This document shows, one piece after another, positions 50,928 through 60,732 of a stretch of DNA of 64,000 bases. The DNA comes from Saccharothrix sp. Lineage in GTDB: Bacteria > Actinomycetota > Actinomycetes > Mycobacteriales > Pseudonocardiaceae. Location: the NCBI RefSeq assembly GCF_031180885.1, contig NZ_JAPSLK010000004.1, positions 226,551 through 290,550 on the forward strand, given 5' to 3'. The notes below the pieces were generated by a model. It saw only the letters and a list, made by a program, of their open reading frames with translations. It did not search any database and had not been told where the DNA came from. The first letter of the stretch is position 1. Every line of letters starts with the position of its first letter. Position numbers and translations under genes: made by a program.

Positions 50928-52376
50928 GTGATCGGGTTTCCTCGTCGTGCGGCCTTGTCGGTGCTCGTCGCGGCCTTGTTGGCGGGTTGCTCGGGCGGGG
51001 ACGGGCAACCTCCGCCGGCGCCGTGGCCGCCCGATTTCGGCCTGCGCCCCGTCACCATGCCCTACGGGGACGGAATCGCTTACGTCCAAGAGGAAACGAG
51101 CGCCCAACTGTTGTGCCAGGCGCTGGATCCCGCGCGGTGGCGGGACGTGGTGGGCGCGCCGGTGAGCCGGACGGTCCAGAACTCGCTCTACAGCTCGCAA
51201 TGCGTCCTCGACAACGCCGCGCTGGCGATGGAGGTGAGCACCGAACGGTTCCCGCTGGAGGAGATCGGTCCTCGGCTGGAGACCGTCCACGGCCGTCCGG
51301 CGCGCATCGGCGCCGACAGCGAGACGTCCATGCACGGGGCGGTCGAGTTGCTTCCGGCAGCGGACCCCGAGTCGCGTGAAGGGATGAACCTCTACGTCCG
51401 AGCCGTCGCCAAGCAGGGCGCCGCGCCCGGACTGCCCGGCGTGGTCCGCAGGACGCTCGACGCCCTGGTCCCCGCGATCCTCACGGACAAGCCGAAAACG
51501 CCCGGCCGGCCGGTGACGTTCGAACACACCGAACCGGTAGAGGGTGTCGCGCTGCTCGACCTGCCCACTCCGGTGCAGGCACGGGTGCTGTGTTCGGCAC
51601 TGCACGACGAGTCCGGGACCGGGCCGACCGCCCACGAGACCCGCCTCGGCGTGACCAGCGACTGCCTGGTGGTGAAGTCCGGTGAGACGCGTCAGGCCCG
51701 ACTCGACATCGAGTACGAGCTTCGGGACAGCATGGGCGGCGAGTTCACGATCGCCGGGCTCCCGGCGCGCGTGAACGACGACGAGGCGCGCATCGTCCTG
51801 CGCACGGTGCCGGGAGAACCCTCCGGCACCATCTACCACGTGCTCGTGCTGTGGCGGCAGGGGCTTGGTGTGGCCGCGCTGCGCGACTGGGCCGGCGCCG
51901 TCGCGTCGCTGTTGCGGATCGGTCCGGAGACCCCGGTCCCGGCCGGGACCGATCGGCCGAAACGGCCCACCGCGTTCGCGTGCGGCCCCCGCTTCGACAC
52001 CGACCCGGCCCTGCTGAAGCCGGGGCCGGTCATCCCGGTCGACGGCGGGGAGTTCGTCCTCGCGACGTCGCCGTCCGGGGAGATCGTCACGTGCGACACC
52101 GGCAACGGCTCGTCCGGCGCGAACGGCCCGTACCAGTTCCCGCCCGGCGTCAAGACCTCGCCCGCCGCGAGGCAGGGCGTCTCGAACAAGCCGGGCCACC
52201 TCGGCTGGGGCTGGGCCGCGCCCGACGTGGCCAAGGTCGAGATCGTGCTGTCCGACGGCCAGGTCGTCCCGGCTCAGGTGGTGGGTGGCGCGTACGCCTA
52301 CTACACCCCGAACTTGGACTTCATGGCGGAAGCGACCGTGCGCGCGTATGACGCGGCCGGCAACCGGATCGGTTGA
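50928..52376 (+). CDS. Secreted lipoprotein of unknown function
   Basis: 482 residues from GTG 50928. Lipoprotein signal peptide with lipobox: LSVLVAALLAGCSGGDG. The mature part has two related halves, each with a Cys pair (AQLLCQALDP...SSQCVLDN and ARVLCSALHDE...TSDCLVV), resembling DUF3558-like extracytoplasmic domains. A C-terminal region has PGHLGWGWAAPDVAKVEIVL. Anchored on the outer face of the membrane. No operon partner; it is divergent from the CHAT operon. Confidence 0.8.
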   Translation: MIGFPRRAALSVLVAALLAGCSGGDGQPPPAPWPPDFGLRPVTMPYGDGIAYVQEETSAQLLCQALDPARWRDVVGAPVSRTVQNSLYSSQCVLDNAALAMEVSTERFPLEEIGPRLETVHGRPARIGADSETSMHGAVELLPAADPESREGMNLYVRAVAKQGAAPGLPGVVRRTLDALVPAILTDKPKTPGRPVTFEHTEPVEGVALLDLPTPVQARVLCSALHDESGTGPTAHETRLGVTSDCLVVKSGETRQARLDIEYELRDSMGGEFTIAGLPARVNDDEARIVLRTVPGEPSGTIYHVLVLWRQGLGVAALRDWAGAVASLLRIGPETPVPAGTDRPKRPTAFACGPRFDTDPALLKPGPVIPVDGGEFVLATSPSGEIVTCDTGNGSSGANGPYQFPPGVKTSPAARQGVSNKPGHLGWGWAAPDVAKVEIVLSDGQVVPAQVVGGAYAYYTPNLDFMAEATVRAYDAAGNRIG

Positions 52377-53191
52377 CCTGGCAGCCATTCGCCGAGCGCT
52401 CGACGACGCGGGGCGCGCGGAGCTGTCGGCGTCCTGGGTGAAGTGGGAGTACGTCTCGTCGCGGATCGACCCGAAGATCGGTGACCGCCCGCGACCCGCC
52501 GACCGCGGCGGGGAAGCGGATGCGGCCGAGAGCGGCCGGTCGGCTGTGATCTGGGTCTCACCGGCGGCTGGCGTGTATCAGGAGCCGCACAACGCGCTCC
52601 GCTGCCAGTGTGCGCGATTCCTGGTGAGGCGGCATGGCGATCGGCGTCCGGTTCGACCTTCCGGCGTCCGTTCGAGCGCCGCGGTGCGGATTCCCGAAGG
52701 TGTCCGACGAGCGGGCGAGCGGTGTCGTCCGCGGGGCGTCCGCGCGTGGTGCGGCCTACCCGGCGATCCGGATGGTCCATGTGGACGATCTTGGGCAATG
52801 GCGGTCAAGTGGCCGCCGACCCACCGGGGTGAGCCTGGTCGACGCGATCCGCCGGCACTTCGTTGACGACCGGGGAGGCGTCGTCAAAGATGCACAAACG
52901 GATGACCCGGCGGTGCCGCGAAAAGTGGTGCGACCATCGCGTCGGTGGTCGTCTCAGTCGGTTCGACTTGGGGGGTGGATGTCCGCACGGCGTCCCGTGC
53001 TGTCCGCACGAACGGCAGCGCGGCCGCCATTGTCCGGTCCACGTCGGACCGGGCGGCGCGGGAAGTGGAAATTGTCCCTCATCGCCTGAAGGTTCGCAGG
53101 CAGCCGTCCAGGAATCCGCTTACCCCGAATGGAGGCAGGCGGGTGTTCCGCAACCTCTCCGCCGCGTGTTGCTGAAGATGGAAGGCCTGAC
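52377..53191. other. 0.8 kb without an assured gene
   Basis: Short natural-looking pieces occur in different plus frames: AAIRRALDDAGRAELSASWV right after the lipoprotein stop, and GVSLVDAIRRHFVDDRGGVV near 52840-52890. No frame runs from a good start to a stop with steady coding character. Probably decayed genes upstream of the LuxR-type regulator. Confidence 0.35.
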
Positions 53192-53611
53192 GTGAGTAAC
53201 GAATTGCACTACGCCGAGTCCGGCGCCGTGTCGGTCTCGGTGCTGCCGTTCCGACCCCGGTCCGCCGGGCGGGGGGTGATCTCCACCCTGCCCTCCGAGT
53301 CGGGCCTGGCGGGCGACCGCACGACCTGGCGCACGCTGCTGGACCGGGTCGACCTGCTGTCCGTGCGCGAGCGGGAGGTGCTCCTGCTGCTCGGGGCGGG
53401 CGCCTCCAACCGCACGATCGCGAGCCGGTTGAACGTCGCCGAGCGCACGGTGAAGGCCCATGTCGCCCAGGTGATGGCCAAGCTGGTCGTGGAGTCGCGA
53501 CTGCAGGCCGGACTCGTCTCGCTGGTGTTCCAGTGGACCCGCGACGGGTCCGCGCCGGCCGGTCCGCACATTCCCGGCGAGTCGCCGACCGGGCGCGGAG
53601 AGCCCGCCTGA
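53192..53611 (+). CDS. LuxR-type helix-turn-helix regulator without receiver
   Basis: 139 residues from GTG 53192, with ggaagg 6 bases upstream. Residues 1-50 are unassigned. The LuxR HTH covers about 52-112 (LDRVDLLSVREREVLLLLGA, SNRTIASRLNVAERTVKAHV, AQVMAKLVVESRLQAGLVSL). A short Pro-rich tail follows. No receiver or autoinducer domain. It sits 210 bases upstream of the eight-gene operon beginning at 53822, in the same direction, and is its probable cluster-specific regulator. Confidence 0.88.
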   Translation: MSNELHYAESGAVSVSVLPFRPRSAGRGVISTLPSESGLAGDRTTWRTLLDRVDLLSVREREVLLLLGAGASNRTIASRLNVAERTVKAHVAQVMAKLVVESRLQAGLVSLVFQWTRDGSAPAGPHIPGESPTGRGEPA

Positions 53612-53821
53612 GCGGTGGCGTTAATTGTTTCCCGAGTAGGTTGGACCCTCGTTGCAATGTCGCACCGGGGGTTCGCCGCGGACCGCTCCCGCGCGGTGGC
53701 GGCGCATTGCGAAACCGCGGTCACCTGTATTGGACCAAAGTTCCATTGATCCGGCGCCGGTCGACCGGCAGGCTGGTTTCACGTTTGTGGAGTGGCGCGA
53801 CCGGATGGGGGTCTCTTCGTC

Positions 53822-55426
53822 ATGCGTTCCTACGGGTCCTATATCGCCGGTTCAGATGTTCCCTCCGAATCCTGGGTCTACACCGTCAGGGCGTCCGCGC
53901 TCTTGGCCGACTTCATGCCGAACCTCAAGGTGAAGCGGGAACTCGAACGGGGCAAGCGCGACGACGGGGATTCGCTGCCCGACGTCGTGGCCCGCTGCGC
54001 GTTGACGAGCGAGGACCACCTGCGGGAAGCCCTCGAGCGCGCCCGGGAGGCGGCTCCCGCGTGGGGCGCGTTCCCGTTGGAGACCCGCATGCGGCTCGCG
54101 GAGCGCGTGCACGAAGAGGTGTTGCGGCGGCGCGAGGAGTTCGTCGACGTCCTGGTCGCCGAGGGGCACCCGCGCCGGTTGGCGGAGTGGGAGATCGCCG
54201 GCGTCCTCCAGGGCACCGCGCCCGAGACGCTGCGCCTGTGGCGCAGGCAGATGCGCGAGGAGCACCGGATCGGCCCGCGCACGCTCGTGCTGGTGCGCAA
54301 GCCCGACGGCGTCGTGGTGCTCAGCCCGCCGCAGAACGCCGCCGCGTCCAACTCCGTCCTCGGCGTCCCGGCGCTGGTCGCGGGCAACGCGCTGGTGGTC
54401 AAGGCGCCGCGCAGCTCGCCCTACGGCGTGATGTTCGTGTGGCGCGAGATCGTCGCGCCCATCCTGGAGGAGGTGGGCGCGCCGGCCGGCACGCTCAGCC
54501 TGGTCTGCGGCCAGCCCAACAAGATCATGAACCAGTGGCTGGAGAGCCCGCTGGTCGACGACATCTTCTTCTTCGGCGGCAGCGAGCGCGGCATCCAGAT
54601 CGGCCGGGAGGCGGTGGCGCGCGGCAAGAAGCCCGTGCTGGAGCTGGCCGGCAACGACGGCTGCGTCGTGTGGAAGGACGCCGACCTGGACCTGGCCGCG
54701 GAGGCGCTGACCGAGAGCTTCTTCGGCTCCGGCCAGATCTGCATGGTGCCCAAGTACGCGGTGGTGCACCCCGACGTGGCCGACCGGCTGCTGGAGCGGC
54801 TGGCGAGCCTGGCCGCGAAGATCCGCCCCGGCTACCCGGAGGACCCGGAGGTGCTGCTGTCGCCGGTGATGCGCACCGACGACTACTTCAACCACCTCAA
54901 CGAGGCGACCGCGGCGGGCGCGCGGGTGATGACCGGCGGGCACCGCGTCGAGCTGGACGGCACGGTGTCGGACACCGGGCCGTTCATCGCGCCGACCGTG
55001 CTGCGCGTCGACGGCCTCGATGGGGCGCGGGAGCTGTCGGCGGTGCGCGAGGAGACGTTCTTCCCGCTGCTGCCCGTGGTCGTGCCCGCCGCGGACGACG
55101 GCACGCTGCTCGACCAGGTCATCGCGTTCCTCAACGGCAACCGGTACGGCCTGCGCAACTCCCTGTGGACGACCGACCCGGAGGTGATCGAGGCGGTGGC
55201 GACCAGGGTGACCAACGGCGGCCTGCTCAAGGTCAACGACTCGCACATCGGTTTCGTGCCGTGCCTGTCGACGCACGGCGGCACCGGCCTGACCGGCGGG
55301 CCGTTCGGCGAGCTGAACTACCCGCTGCTGCGCACGTCGCACCTGCAGGGGATCAGCATCGCCGAGGGCGTCCAGCCCCGCACCGCGGTGTTCGAGTCCG
55401 CGGCGTCGGCGGAGGTCGTGCGATGA
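53822..55426 (+). CDS. Aldehyde dehydrogenase / acyl-CoA reductase family protein
   Basis: 534 residues from ATG 53822 (gatgggggtc upstream). A 90-residue N-terminal extension comes first, then the ALDH fold: VVVLSPPQNAAASNSVLGVP, ALVVKAPRSSPYGVMFVWRE, the base region PVLELAGNDGCVVWKDADLD, and the catalytic Cys in SFFGSGQICMVPKYAVVHP. The catalytic motif is ALDH-like. In an operon with acyl-CoA dehydrogenase and aminotransferase it could reduce an acyl-CoA or acyl thioester to an aldehyde, or oxidise an aldehyde; the sequence cannot decide. First structural gene of the operon. Confidence 0.85.
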   Translation: MRSYGSYIAGSDVPSESWVYTVRASALLADFMPNLKVKRELERGKRDDGDSLPDVVARCALTSEDHLREALERAREAAPAWGAFPLETRMRLAERVHEEVLRRREEFVDVLVAEGHPRRLAEWEIAGVLQGTAPETLRLWRRQMREEHRIGPRTLVLVRKPDGVVVLSPPQNAAASNSVLGVPALVAGNALVVKAPRSSPYGVMFVWREIVAPILEEVGAPAGTLSLVCGQPNKIMNQWLESPLVDDIFFFGGSERGIQIGREAVARGKKPVLELAGNDGCVVWKDADLDLAAEALTESFFGSGQICMVPKYAVVHPDVADRLLERLASLAAKIRPGYPEDPEVLLSPVMRTDDYFNHLNEATAAGARVMTGGHRVELDGTVSDTGPFIAPTVLRVDGLDGARELSAVREETFFPLLPVVVPAADDGTLLDQVIAFLNGNRYGLRNSLWTTDPEVIEAVATRVTNGGLLKVNDSHIGFVPCLSTHGGTGLTGGPFGELNYPLLRTSHLQGISIAEGVQPRTAVFESAASAEVVR

Positions 55427-56553
55427 GGCTGCTGTCGAGGGAGCGCGAGGCGTGCGAACGCCACCTGCCCGGCCTGGACGGCAAGCTCGCGTCCATCCCG
55501 TTGATGGAGCTGGAGTCGCCGGACAGCCCGGGGATCGGCCTGTACCGGTCCGCGGGCGGGGCGGGGCTGCTCATCCCCACCGTGCACGGCGGCGGCGGGG
55601 CGTCCGCGGTGGACGCCGTCCGGGTCACCCGCGCCGTGGCCGCGCGCTCGCCGTCGCTGGCGGTCGCCACGACCATGCACCAGTTCTCGGTGGCGAGCCT
55701 GGTCGCGCTGGCCGAGTCCAGCACCGGCCTGGAGTGGATGCTGCTCGACGGGGTCGCCCGCGACCAGCGGCTCATGGCGTCCGGCTTCGCCGAGGGCCGC
55801 ACGGGAAGCGGCATCCTGACGCCGACCATGAAGGGCGTCTGGGACGGCGCGAACTGGCGGGTCAGCGGGCGCAAGCAGCCGTGCAGCCTGTCCCGCTCGA
55901 TGGACCTGCTCACCGCGAGCGTCGCGCTGGAGCACCCGGAGCAGGGCACCCGGACGGGCATCGCGCTGATCCCGGCCGCCGCGCCGGGCATCTCCGTCAC
56001 GCCGTTCTGGGGCTCCCCGGTGCTGGCGGGCGCGGAGTCCGACAGCGTCGTCCTGGCGGACGTGGAGGTCCACCCGGACCTCATCGTCGAGCTGACCACC
56101 GGCCTGGACGGCGAGCTGGACGACCTGCAGACGCTCGGCTTCGTCTGGTTCGAGCTGCTCGTGACGGCCTGCTACCTCGGCGTCGCGATGAACCTGGTGG
56201 AGCGGGTCCTGACCGCCGGGCGCGGTCCGGCGCACGAACGGCTCGGCCTCGGCATGGCGGTCGAGGGCGCGGCCCTGGCGCTCGACGGCGCGGCCCGCAA
56301 CCTCGACGAGGGCGACGGCGGCAACGACGGCCTGGCCCGCGCCCTGATCACCCGGTTCACCGTCGCCGACACCGTCCGCGCCACCACCGCCAAGGCGGTG
56401 GAACTGCTGGGCGGCATGGCGTTCGCGGGCTCGCCCGAGGTCGGCTACCTGGCGGCCGCGTCCCACGCCATCGGCTTCCACCCACCGTCCCGGCACAGCT
56501 CGGCGGACGCCCTCCTCGGGTGGTTCTCCGGGCGTCCCGTCGTCATCGACTGA
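55423..56553 (+). CDS. Acyl-CoA dehydrogenase-like flavoprotein
   Basis: 376 residues from ATG 55423, ATGA overlap with the ALDH gene. Three-domain acyl-CoA dehydrogenase outline: N-terminal helices (LASIPLMELESPDSPGIGLY), beta domain with ASGFAEGRTGSGILTPTMKG, and C-terminal bundle (VEGAALALDGAARNLDEGDG, AVELLGGMAFAGSPEVGYLA). The usual catalytic Glu near the end of domain 3 is not obvious to me. Substrate may be an acyl-CoA or a carrier-bound acyl chain. N-acyl oxidase or N-oxygenase activity as in related tailoring flavoproteins is possible. Confidence 0.82.
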   Translation: MRLLSREREACERHLPGLDGKLASIPLMELESPDSPGIGLYRSAGGAGLLIPTVHGGGGASAVDAVRVTRAVAARSPSLAVATTMHQFSVASLVALAESSTGLEWMLLDGVARDQRLMASGFAEGRTGSGILTPTMKGVWDGANWRVSGRKQPCSLSRSMDLLTASVALEHPEQGTRTGIALIPAAAPGISVTPFWGSPVLAGAESDSVVLADVEVHPDLIVELTTGLDGELDDLQTLGFVWFELLVTACYLGVAMNLVERVLTAGRGPAHERLGLGMAVEGAALALDGAARNLDEGDGGNDGLARALITRFTVADTVRATTAKAVELLGGMAFAGSPEVGYLAAASHAIGFHPPSRHSSADALLGWFSGRPVVID

Positions 56554-56586
56554 CCGCGCCCACCCGGGACACCCCGAGGAGAACAC

Positions 56587-57867
56587 GTGACAACGACAGT
56601 CGGGCAGGCGCTCGACCACCGGGAAGTGCTCGACCTCTACCGCCGCCACCTCTCCCGCGGCCGCGCCAAGATCTCCGAGGTCTTCGGCACGCGGATGGAG
56701 GTGGCCTCGCGGGGCGCGTGGATCGAGACCTCCGACGGCGGGCGCTACCTCAACGCCGGCGGCTACGGCGTCCTCATCCACGGCGCCCGCCACCCGCACG
56801 TGGAAGCGGCCGTGATCCGCCAGATCAGGACCAACCCCGTCGCGAGCCGCATCCTGCTGGAGCCGGAGGCGGCGCGGGCCGCGGCGGCGCTCGGCCGGGT
56901 CGTGCCGGACGGCCTCGCGCACGTGCACTTCGCCGGCTCCGGCGCCGAGGCCACCGAGGCGGCCATCAAGCTCGCCCGCACGCTGGGCCACACCCGCCTG
57001 GTGTCCACCACCGGCGGGTACCACGGCAAGACGCTCGGCGCGCTCTCCGTCACCGCCAACGGCCTGTACCAGGACCCGTTCCGCCCGCTGCTGCCCGAGG
57101 TGAGCCACGTGCCGTTCGGCGACGCCGACGCGCTCGCCGCCGAGCTGGCCACCGGTCCGCGGGCGTGCGTGGTGCTGGAGCCGATCCAGGGCGAGGGCGG
57201 CGTGGTCATCCCGCCCGAGGGCTACCTGCGCGACGTCCGGGCGATCTGCGACCAGCACGGCGCGCTGATGGTCCTCGACGAGATCCAGACCGGCATGGGC
57301 CGGCTCGGCACGTGGTGGGGCGCGGACCGGGAGGGCGTCACCCCGGACGTCATGCTGGTGGGCAAGGGCCTGTCCGGCGGGATCGTCCCGGTGTCCGCGA
57401 TGGTCGCGACGCCCGCCGTGTTCAAGGCGTTCGCCAAGGACCCGTTCATCCACACCTCGACGTTCTCCGGCGCGCCGATCGCGATGGCCGCCGCCCGCGC
57501 CGCCGTGGAGGCCGTCGAGCAGGACGGCCTCGTCGCCCGCGCGGCCGTGCTCGGCGAGACCCTGCTGACCGGGATGCGGGAGGTCGTCGACCGGCGCTGC
57601 CCGCAGCTCGTGCGGGAGGTCCGCGGCGTCGGCCTGCTCATCGGCGTCGACATGGCGGGCCCCGGCCTGGCCGGGGCGCTGCTGGCCGAGCTGGTCGACC
57701 GCCACCTGATCGTGAACTACTCGCTCAACGCCGGGGCCGTGCTCCGGTTCACGCCGCCGGCCGTGCTGACCGACGACGACGTCGACTTCCTGCTCTCCGC
57801 GTTCGACGGCGCCTGTGCCGAGCTCTCGGCGCGCTACCCGACCGCCGATTCGACAGGAGCCAGCTGA
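56587..57867 (+). CDS. Class III PLP-dependent aminotransferase
   Basis: 426 residues from GTG 56587, aggagaac upstream. PLP motifs: LAHVHFAGSGAEATEAAIKL, TTGGYHGKTLGALSVTAN, VLDEIQTGMGRLGTWWGADR, and the Schiff-base Lys in LVGKGLSGGIVPVSAMVA. Class III enzymes move an amino group onto aldehydes or omega positions. Following an aldehyde-forming enzyme, conversion of a chain aldehyde to a primary amine is the simplest reading of the operon. Confidence 0.95.
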   Translation: MTTTVGQALDHREVLDLYRRHLSRGRAKISEVFGTRMEVASRGAWIETSDGGRYLNAGGYGVLIHGARHPHVEAAVIRQIRTNPVASRILLEPEAARAAAALGRVVPDGLAHVHFAGSGAEATEAAIKLARTLGHTRLVSTTGGYHGKTLGALSVTANGLYQDPFRPLLPEVSHVPFGDADALAAELATGPRACVVLEPIQGEGGVVIPPEGYLRDVRAICDQHGALMVLDEIQTGMGRLGTWWGADREGVTPDVMLVGKGLSGGIVPVSAMVATPAVFKAFAKDPFIHTSTFSGAPIAMAAARAAVEAVEQDGLVARAAVLGETLLTGMREVVDRRCPQLVREVRGVGLLIGVDMAGPGLAGALLAELVDRHLIVNYSLNAGAVLRFTPPAVLTDDDVDFLLSAFDGACAELSARYPTADSTGAS

Positions 57868-57868
57868 A

Positions 57869-58357
57869 GTGCGCCACGTAGAGGTCCACGCGTTCATCCG
57901 GGGTGTCGACGCCGGGACGGTCTTCGACACCCTCGCCGACTTCCGCCACTACGCCGAGCTGGTGGACATCGTCCGCTCGGTCGAGATGGAGACCGCGCCC
58001 GACGGCACCACCGTCAGCCACTGGGTGGTCGAGTTCCGCAACGGCCTGCTCCGGTGGACCGAGGAGGACTGGTTCCGCCGCGACGAACTGCGGCTGGACT
58101 TCGACCAGACCGACGGGGACTTCGACGAGTTCTCCGGCGGCTGGGTGCTCGAACCCACGCCCGAAGGCGTCCGGACCGCGTTCATCACCGACTTCGACTT
58201 CGGCGTGCCCTCGCTGGCGAGCATCGTCGAACCGGTCGCCGAGCGCGTGCTGAGCGACGTCATCCAGCTGATCCTGATCGGCCTGTTCGGCGACGCCGCC
58301 GAGTTCCCGGCGGGAGCCGTCGTCCCCGAGCGCCAAGCCGCCGCCGTCAGCGCCTGA
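57869..58357 (+). CDS. SRPBCC / polyketide cyclase-like protein
   Basis: 162 residues from GTG 57869, one base after the aminotransferase stop, with caggag upstream. START/Bet v1-like pocket fold: EVHAFIRGVDAGTVFDTLAD, FRHYAELVDIVRSVEME, WVVEFRNGLLRWTEEDWFRR, and a long C-terminal helix VAERVLSDVIQLILIGLFGD. These proteins bind hydrophobic intermediates and sometimes catalyse cyclisation or aromatisation. Confidence 0.88.
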   Translation: MRHVEVHAFIRGVDAGTVFDTLADFRHYAELVDIVRSVEMETAPDGTTVSHWVVEFRNGLLRWTEEDWFRRDELRLDFDQTDGDFDEFSGGWVLEPTPEGVRTAFITDFDFGVPSLASIVEPVAERVLSDVIQLILIGLFGDAAEFPAGAVVPERQAAAVSA

Positions 58358-58383
58358 TCGACCAACCGCAGGAGGAGAAGACC

Positions 58384-59310
58384 ATGGGCAACGCCCGCAG
58401 CGCCCTGTACCGGGCCCACGCCGCCGCGAACACCGTGCCGGAGGGCAGGCTGCTCACCGACCTCGCGCCGAAGCAGCTGCTCCGCGCCACCCAGATCGCC
58501 CTCGCCAAGTCCACCCTGTCGCGCAAGCGGCTGCCGGTGAAGCTCGACCTGGACGAGTACCGCTCCGCCGAGTTCCACTACGACACCGACTCCGCGGAGC
58601 GCTGGCAGAAGCTGCTGGAGGACGTGCCGCTCAACAGCGACGGCGTCCGGTGGATCCACGAGGACGACGCCGTGCTGTTCTACGGCATCCGCCACGTCGA
58701 GATGGACTACGACGAGTTCGTGTCCCGGGTCGACATCAGCCGCGTCGGCGACGCGTTCCGCGACGTGCTGGGCATCAACACCCAGGTGCTGCGGCGGGAC
58801 TCGGCGGGCCGCCCGACGCTGCAGGTCGAGCGGATCGCCGCGCTGGCGCAGCCGAACTACACGGCGTTCCTCGGCAAGGACGAGCTGGACGTCTACAAGC
58901 TCGAGCACATGACCTACGAGCAGGACGAGGTCCGCAACTGGATGCGGACCGTGTGCAGCCCCAACGCCTCCACCTCCGCGGACGACGGCTACCTCGGGTT
59001 CCGCCGCGCCGCGGGCGGCGGCACGGACATCGTGTTCGTGGCCCGCCAGGCGTTCCCCAGGCCCCGGATCATGGTCGCGCTGCGGCTGGACCGCTGGGTG
59101 TGGCTGCGCACCAAGCTCACCGAGGCCGCGTACATGGACTTCTGGAACGACACCGTCGACAACATCATCGCCCGCTACGAGGGCCAGGACATCGGCATCG
59201 GCCGCCCCAACCGCGGCAAGGGGTCCGCCAAGCGCGTCGTGGCCGCGGCGGGCCTCGTCGGCGCCGCCCTCTACGCGCACAACCGCCGCCGGGCCGCGAA
59301 GCGCCGCTAG
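58384..59310 (+). CDS. Unknown protein, paralogue A of the operon
   Basis: 308 residues from ATG 58384 (aggagaag upstream). Central 190 residues match the gene at 62946-63707: DAVLFYGIRHVEMDYDEFVS, RVDISRVGDAFRDVLG, QPNYTAFLGKDELDVYKLEH, DDGYLGFRR and a Trp-rich end (LDRWVWLRTKLTEAAYMDFW). A basic tail with a short hydrophobic stretch (AKRVVAAAGLVGAALYAHN) could attach to the membrane. Predicted fold may be START/SRPBCC-like, but I do not recognise the family. The Asp, Tyr, His and Lys positions shared by both copies are candidate functional residues. Confidence 0.75.
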   Translation: MGNARSALYRAHAAANTVPEGRLLTDLAPKQLLRATQIALAKSTLSRKRLPVKLDLDEYRSAEFHYDTDSAERWQKLLEDVPLNSDGVRWIHEDDAVLFYGIRHVEMDYDEFVSRVDISRVGDAFRDVLGINTQVLRRDSAGRPTLQVERIAALAQPNYTAFLGKDELDVYKLEHMTYEQDEVRNWMRTVCSPNASTSADDGYLGFRRAAGGGTDIVFVARQAFPRPRIMVALRLDRWVWLRTKLTEAAYMDFWNDTVDNIIARYEGQDIGIGRPNRGKGSAKRVVAAAGLVGAALYAHNRRRAAKRR

Positions 59311-59341
59311 CGACCCACCGGTGAGGAAGGGAGGAGGTCTG

Positions 59342-60691
59342 ATGGAGTACCCGTACGCGTTCCACATCGCCCTCGACGGCAACGGCCTCAACGGGCTGGA
59401 GGGACGGGCCGGTGTCTGCATCTTCCGGTACGACCCGCGGACGGGCCGGTACGCCTACGACGTCGAGTACTACGACGGGATGGCGGGCGGCCACGCGGTC
59501 AGCGTGAGCCCGGACCGGCGGGTCGGCTTCCTCGGCAGCACCGGCCAGCACCTGATGTTCTACGACGCGGCGAACGGCGAGGAGATCCAGCGGATCTCCA
59601 CGCTGCGGTTCGAGCCGACCGACTCGTCGATCAAGGGCAGCACGCACGTCGCGTGGATCAACGACACGCAGGCCGTCGCCGCGATGGGCGACGGCCTGTG
59701 GTTGACCGACCTGCAGCGGCTGGACAAGGCCGAGCGGCTGGGCGACCACGGCGTGAAGCTGCCCCACGCGATGAAGACCACGGCGTCGGGGCGCTACCTG
59801 GTCTACGGCGGCATGGACCACCCGGGGCGCGGCGAGGCGTGCGAGGTCGGCATCTTCGACCTGCACACCCGCACCGCGCGCCGGGTGGCGCTGCCCGCGA
59901 CCTGCTGGCACGTCGTGGCGCACCCGGTGGAGGACCGCTTCTACGCCCTGTCGTTCCGGGTCAACCCGCAGGACGGCCGGGACTGGCACGAGTGGAGCAT
60001 CGCCCAGTTCAAGGAGTACGCGTTCGAGATCGACGCGGAGACCGGCCAGGTGCTGCGGCACTGGTCCGCCGGGCACGACACGCCCGCGCACATCAACTCC
60101 GACGTGTGCATCTCCGACCGCGAGCTGATCTACTGCAACGGGGCCAGCGGGACGATCGTGATGATCGACCTGGCGAGCTTCACGACGTTCCGGGTGCTCG
60201 ACGAGCGGCCGAGCCTGCGCGCCCAGCTCAGGGCCGGCCGCCAGGTCGCGCGCACGCTGCTGGACACGTTCAGCCGCGGGTCGGCCGTCACCCAGGGACA
60301 CCACTACCTGCGGGCGCTGCGGGTGGCCCGGGGCGCGATGGTCGACTCGGTGTACGCCTGCCAGCTCTCCGCCGACCAGTCGCTGCTGTTCACCGCGAAC
60401 CGCGGGCTGAACCAGATCACCGTCTACGACTACCCGGAGAACACGGTCCGGCTCCGGGTGCGGATGCCGGAGCTGCAGGAGTTCGACGGCGGTCTGCGGT
60501 GGTGGAGCGATCCCCGGCTCGGCTTCCACCACAGCACCCTCATCAGCCCGCCGAGGGTCGCGGTGGACCCCCGTGATCGGGCACTGTCGACCACGCGGCC
60601 GCCGGTGGCGACGCCGGAGCAGACCCCGGCGAAGCCCCCGCGCGCGCCGCGGCAACCGCGGGCCAGGCAGCGGCCCGGCGCGCCGCGCTAG
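59342..60691 (+). CDS. Seven-bladed beta-propeller-like protein
   Basis: 449 residues from ATG 59342, with gaaggaggtc about 6 bases upstream. Repeated blade strands: AGGHAVSVSPDRRVGFLGST, STHVAWINDTQAVAAMGDGL, LPHAMKTTASGRYLVYGGMD, CWHVVAHPVEDRFYALSFRV, YACQLSADQSLLFTANRGLN. Conserved His residues face similar positions in several blades (GGHAV, THVAW, PHAMK, WHVVAH, GHHYL), suggesting a metal-centred active site as in some carotenoid oxygenase or SMP-30-like propellers. No signal peptide. A Pro/Arg-rich tail ends the protein. Confidence 0.75.
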   Translation: MEYPYAFHIALDGNGLNGLEGRAGVCIFRYDPRTGRYAYDVEYYDGMAGGHAVSVSPDRRVGFLGSTGQHLMFYDAANGEEIQRISTLRFEPTDSSIKGSTHVAWINDTQAVAAMGDGLWLTDLQRLDKAERLGDHGVKLPHAMKTTASGRYLVYGGMDHPGRGEACEVGIFDLHTRTARRVALPATCWHVVAHPVEDRFYALSFRVNPQDGRDWHEWSIAQFKEYAFEIDAETGQVLRHWSAGHDTPAHINSDVCISDRELIYCNGASGTIVMIDLASFTTFRVLDERPSLRAQLRAGRQVARTLLDTFSRGSAVTQGHHYLRALRVARGAMVDSVYACQLSADQSLLFTANRGLNQITVYDYPENTVRLRVRMPELQEFDGGLRWWSDPRLGFHHSTLISPPRVAVDPRDRALSTTRPPVATPEQTPAKPPRAPRQPRARQRPGAPR

Positions 60692-60732
60692 CGGCCGGCC
60701 CACCTCCAGCGACCCACCAGGAGCCCACCCCG

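Noticed and set aside
55318..57930. Open minus-strand frame of about 870 codons
   Set aside because: Shadow of the acyl-CoA dehydrogenase and aminotransferase genes; no ribosome site or motif.
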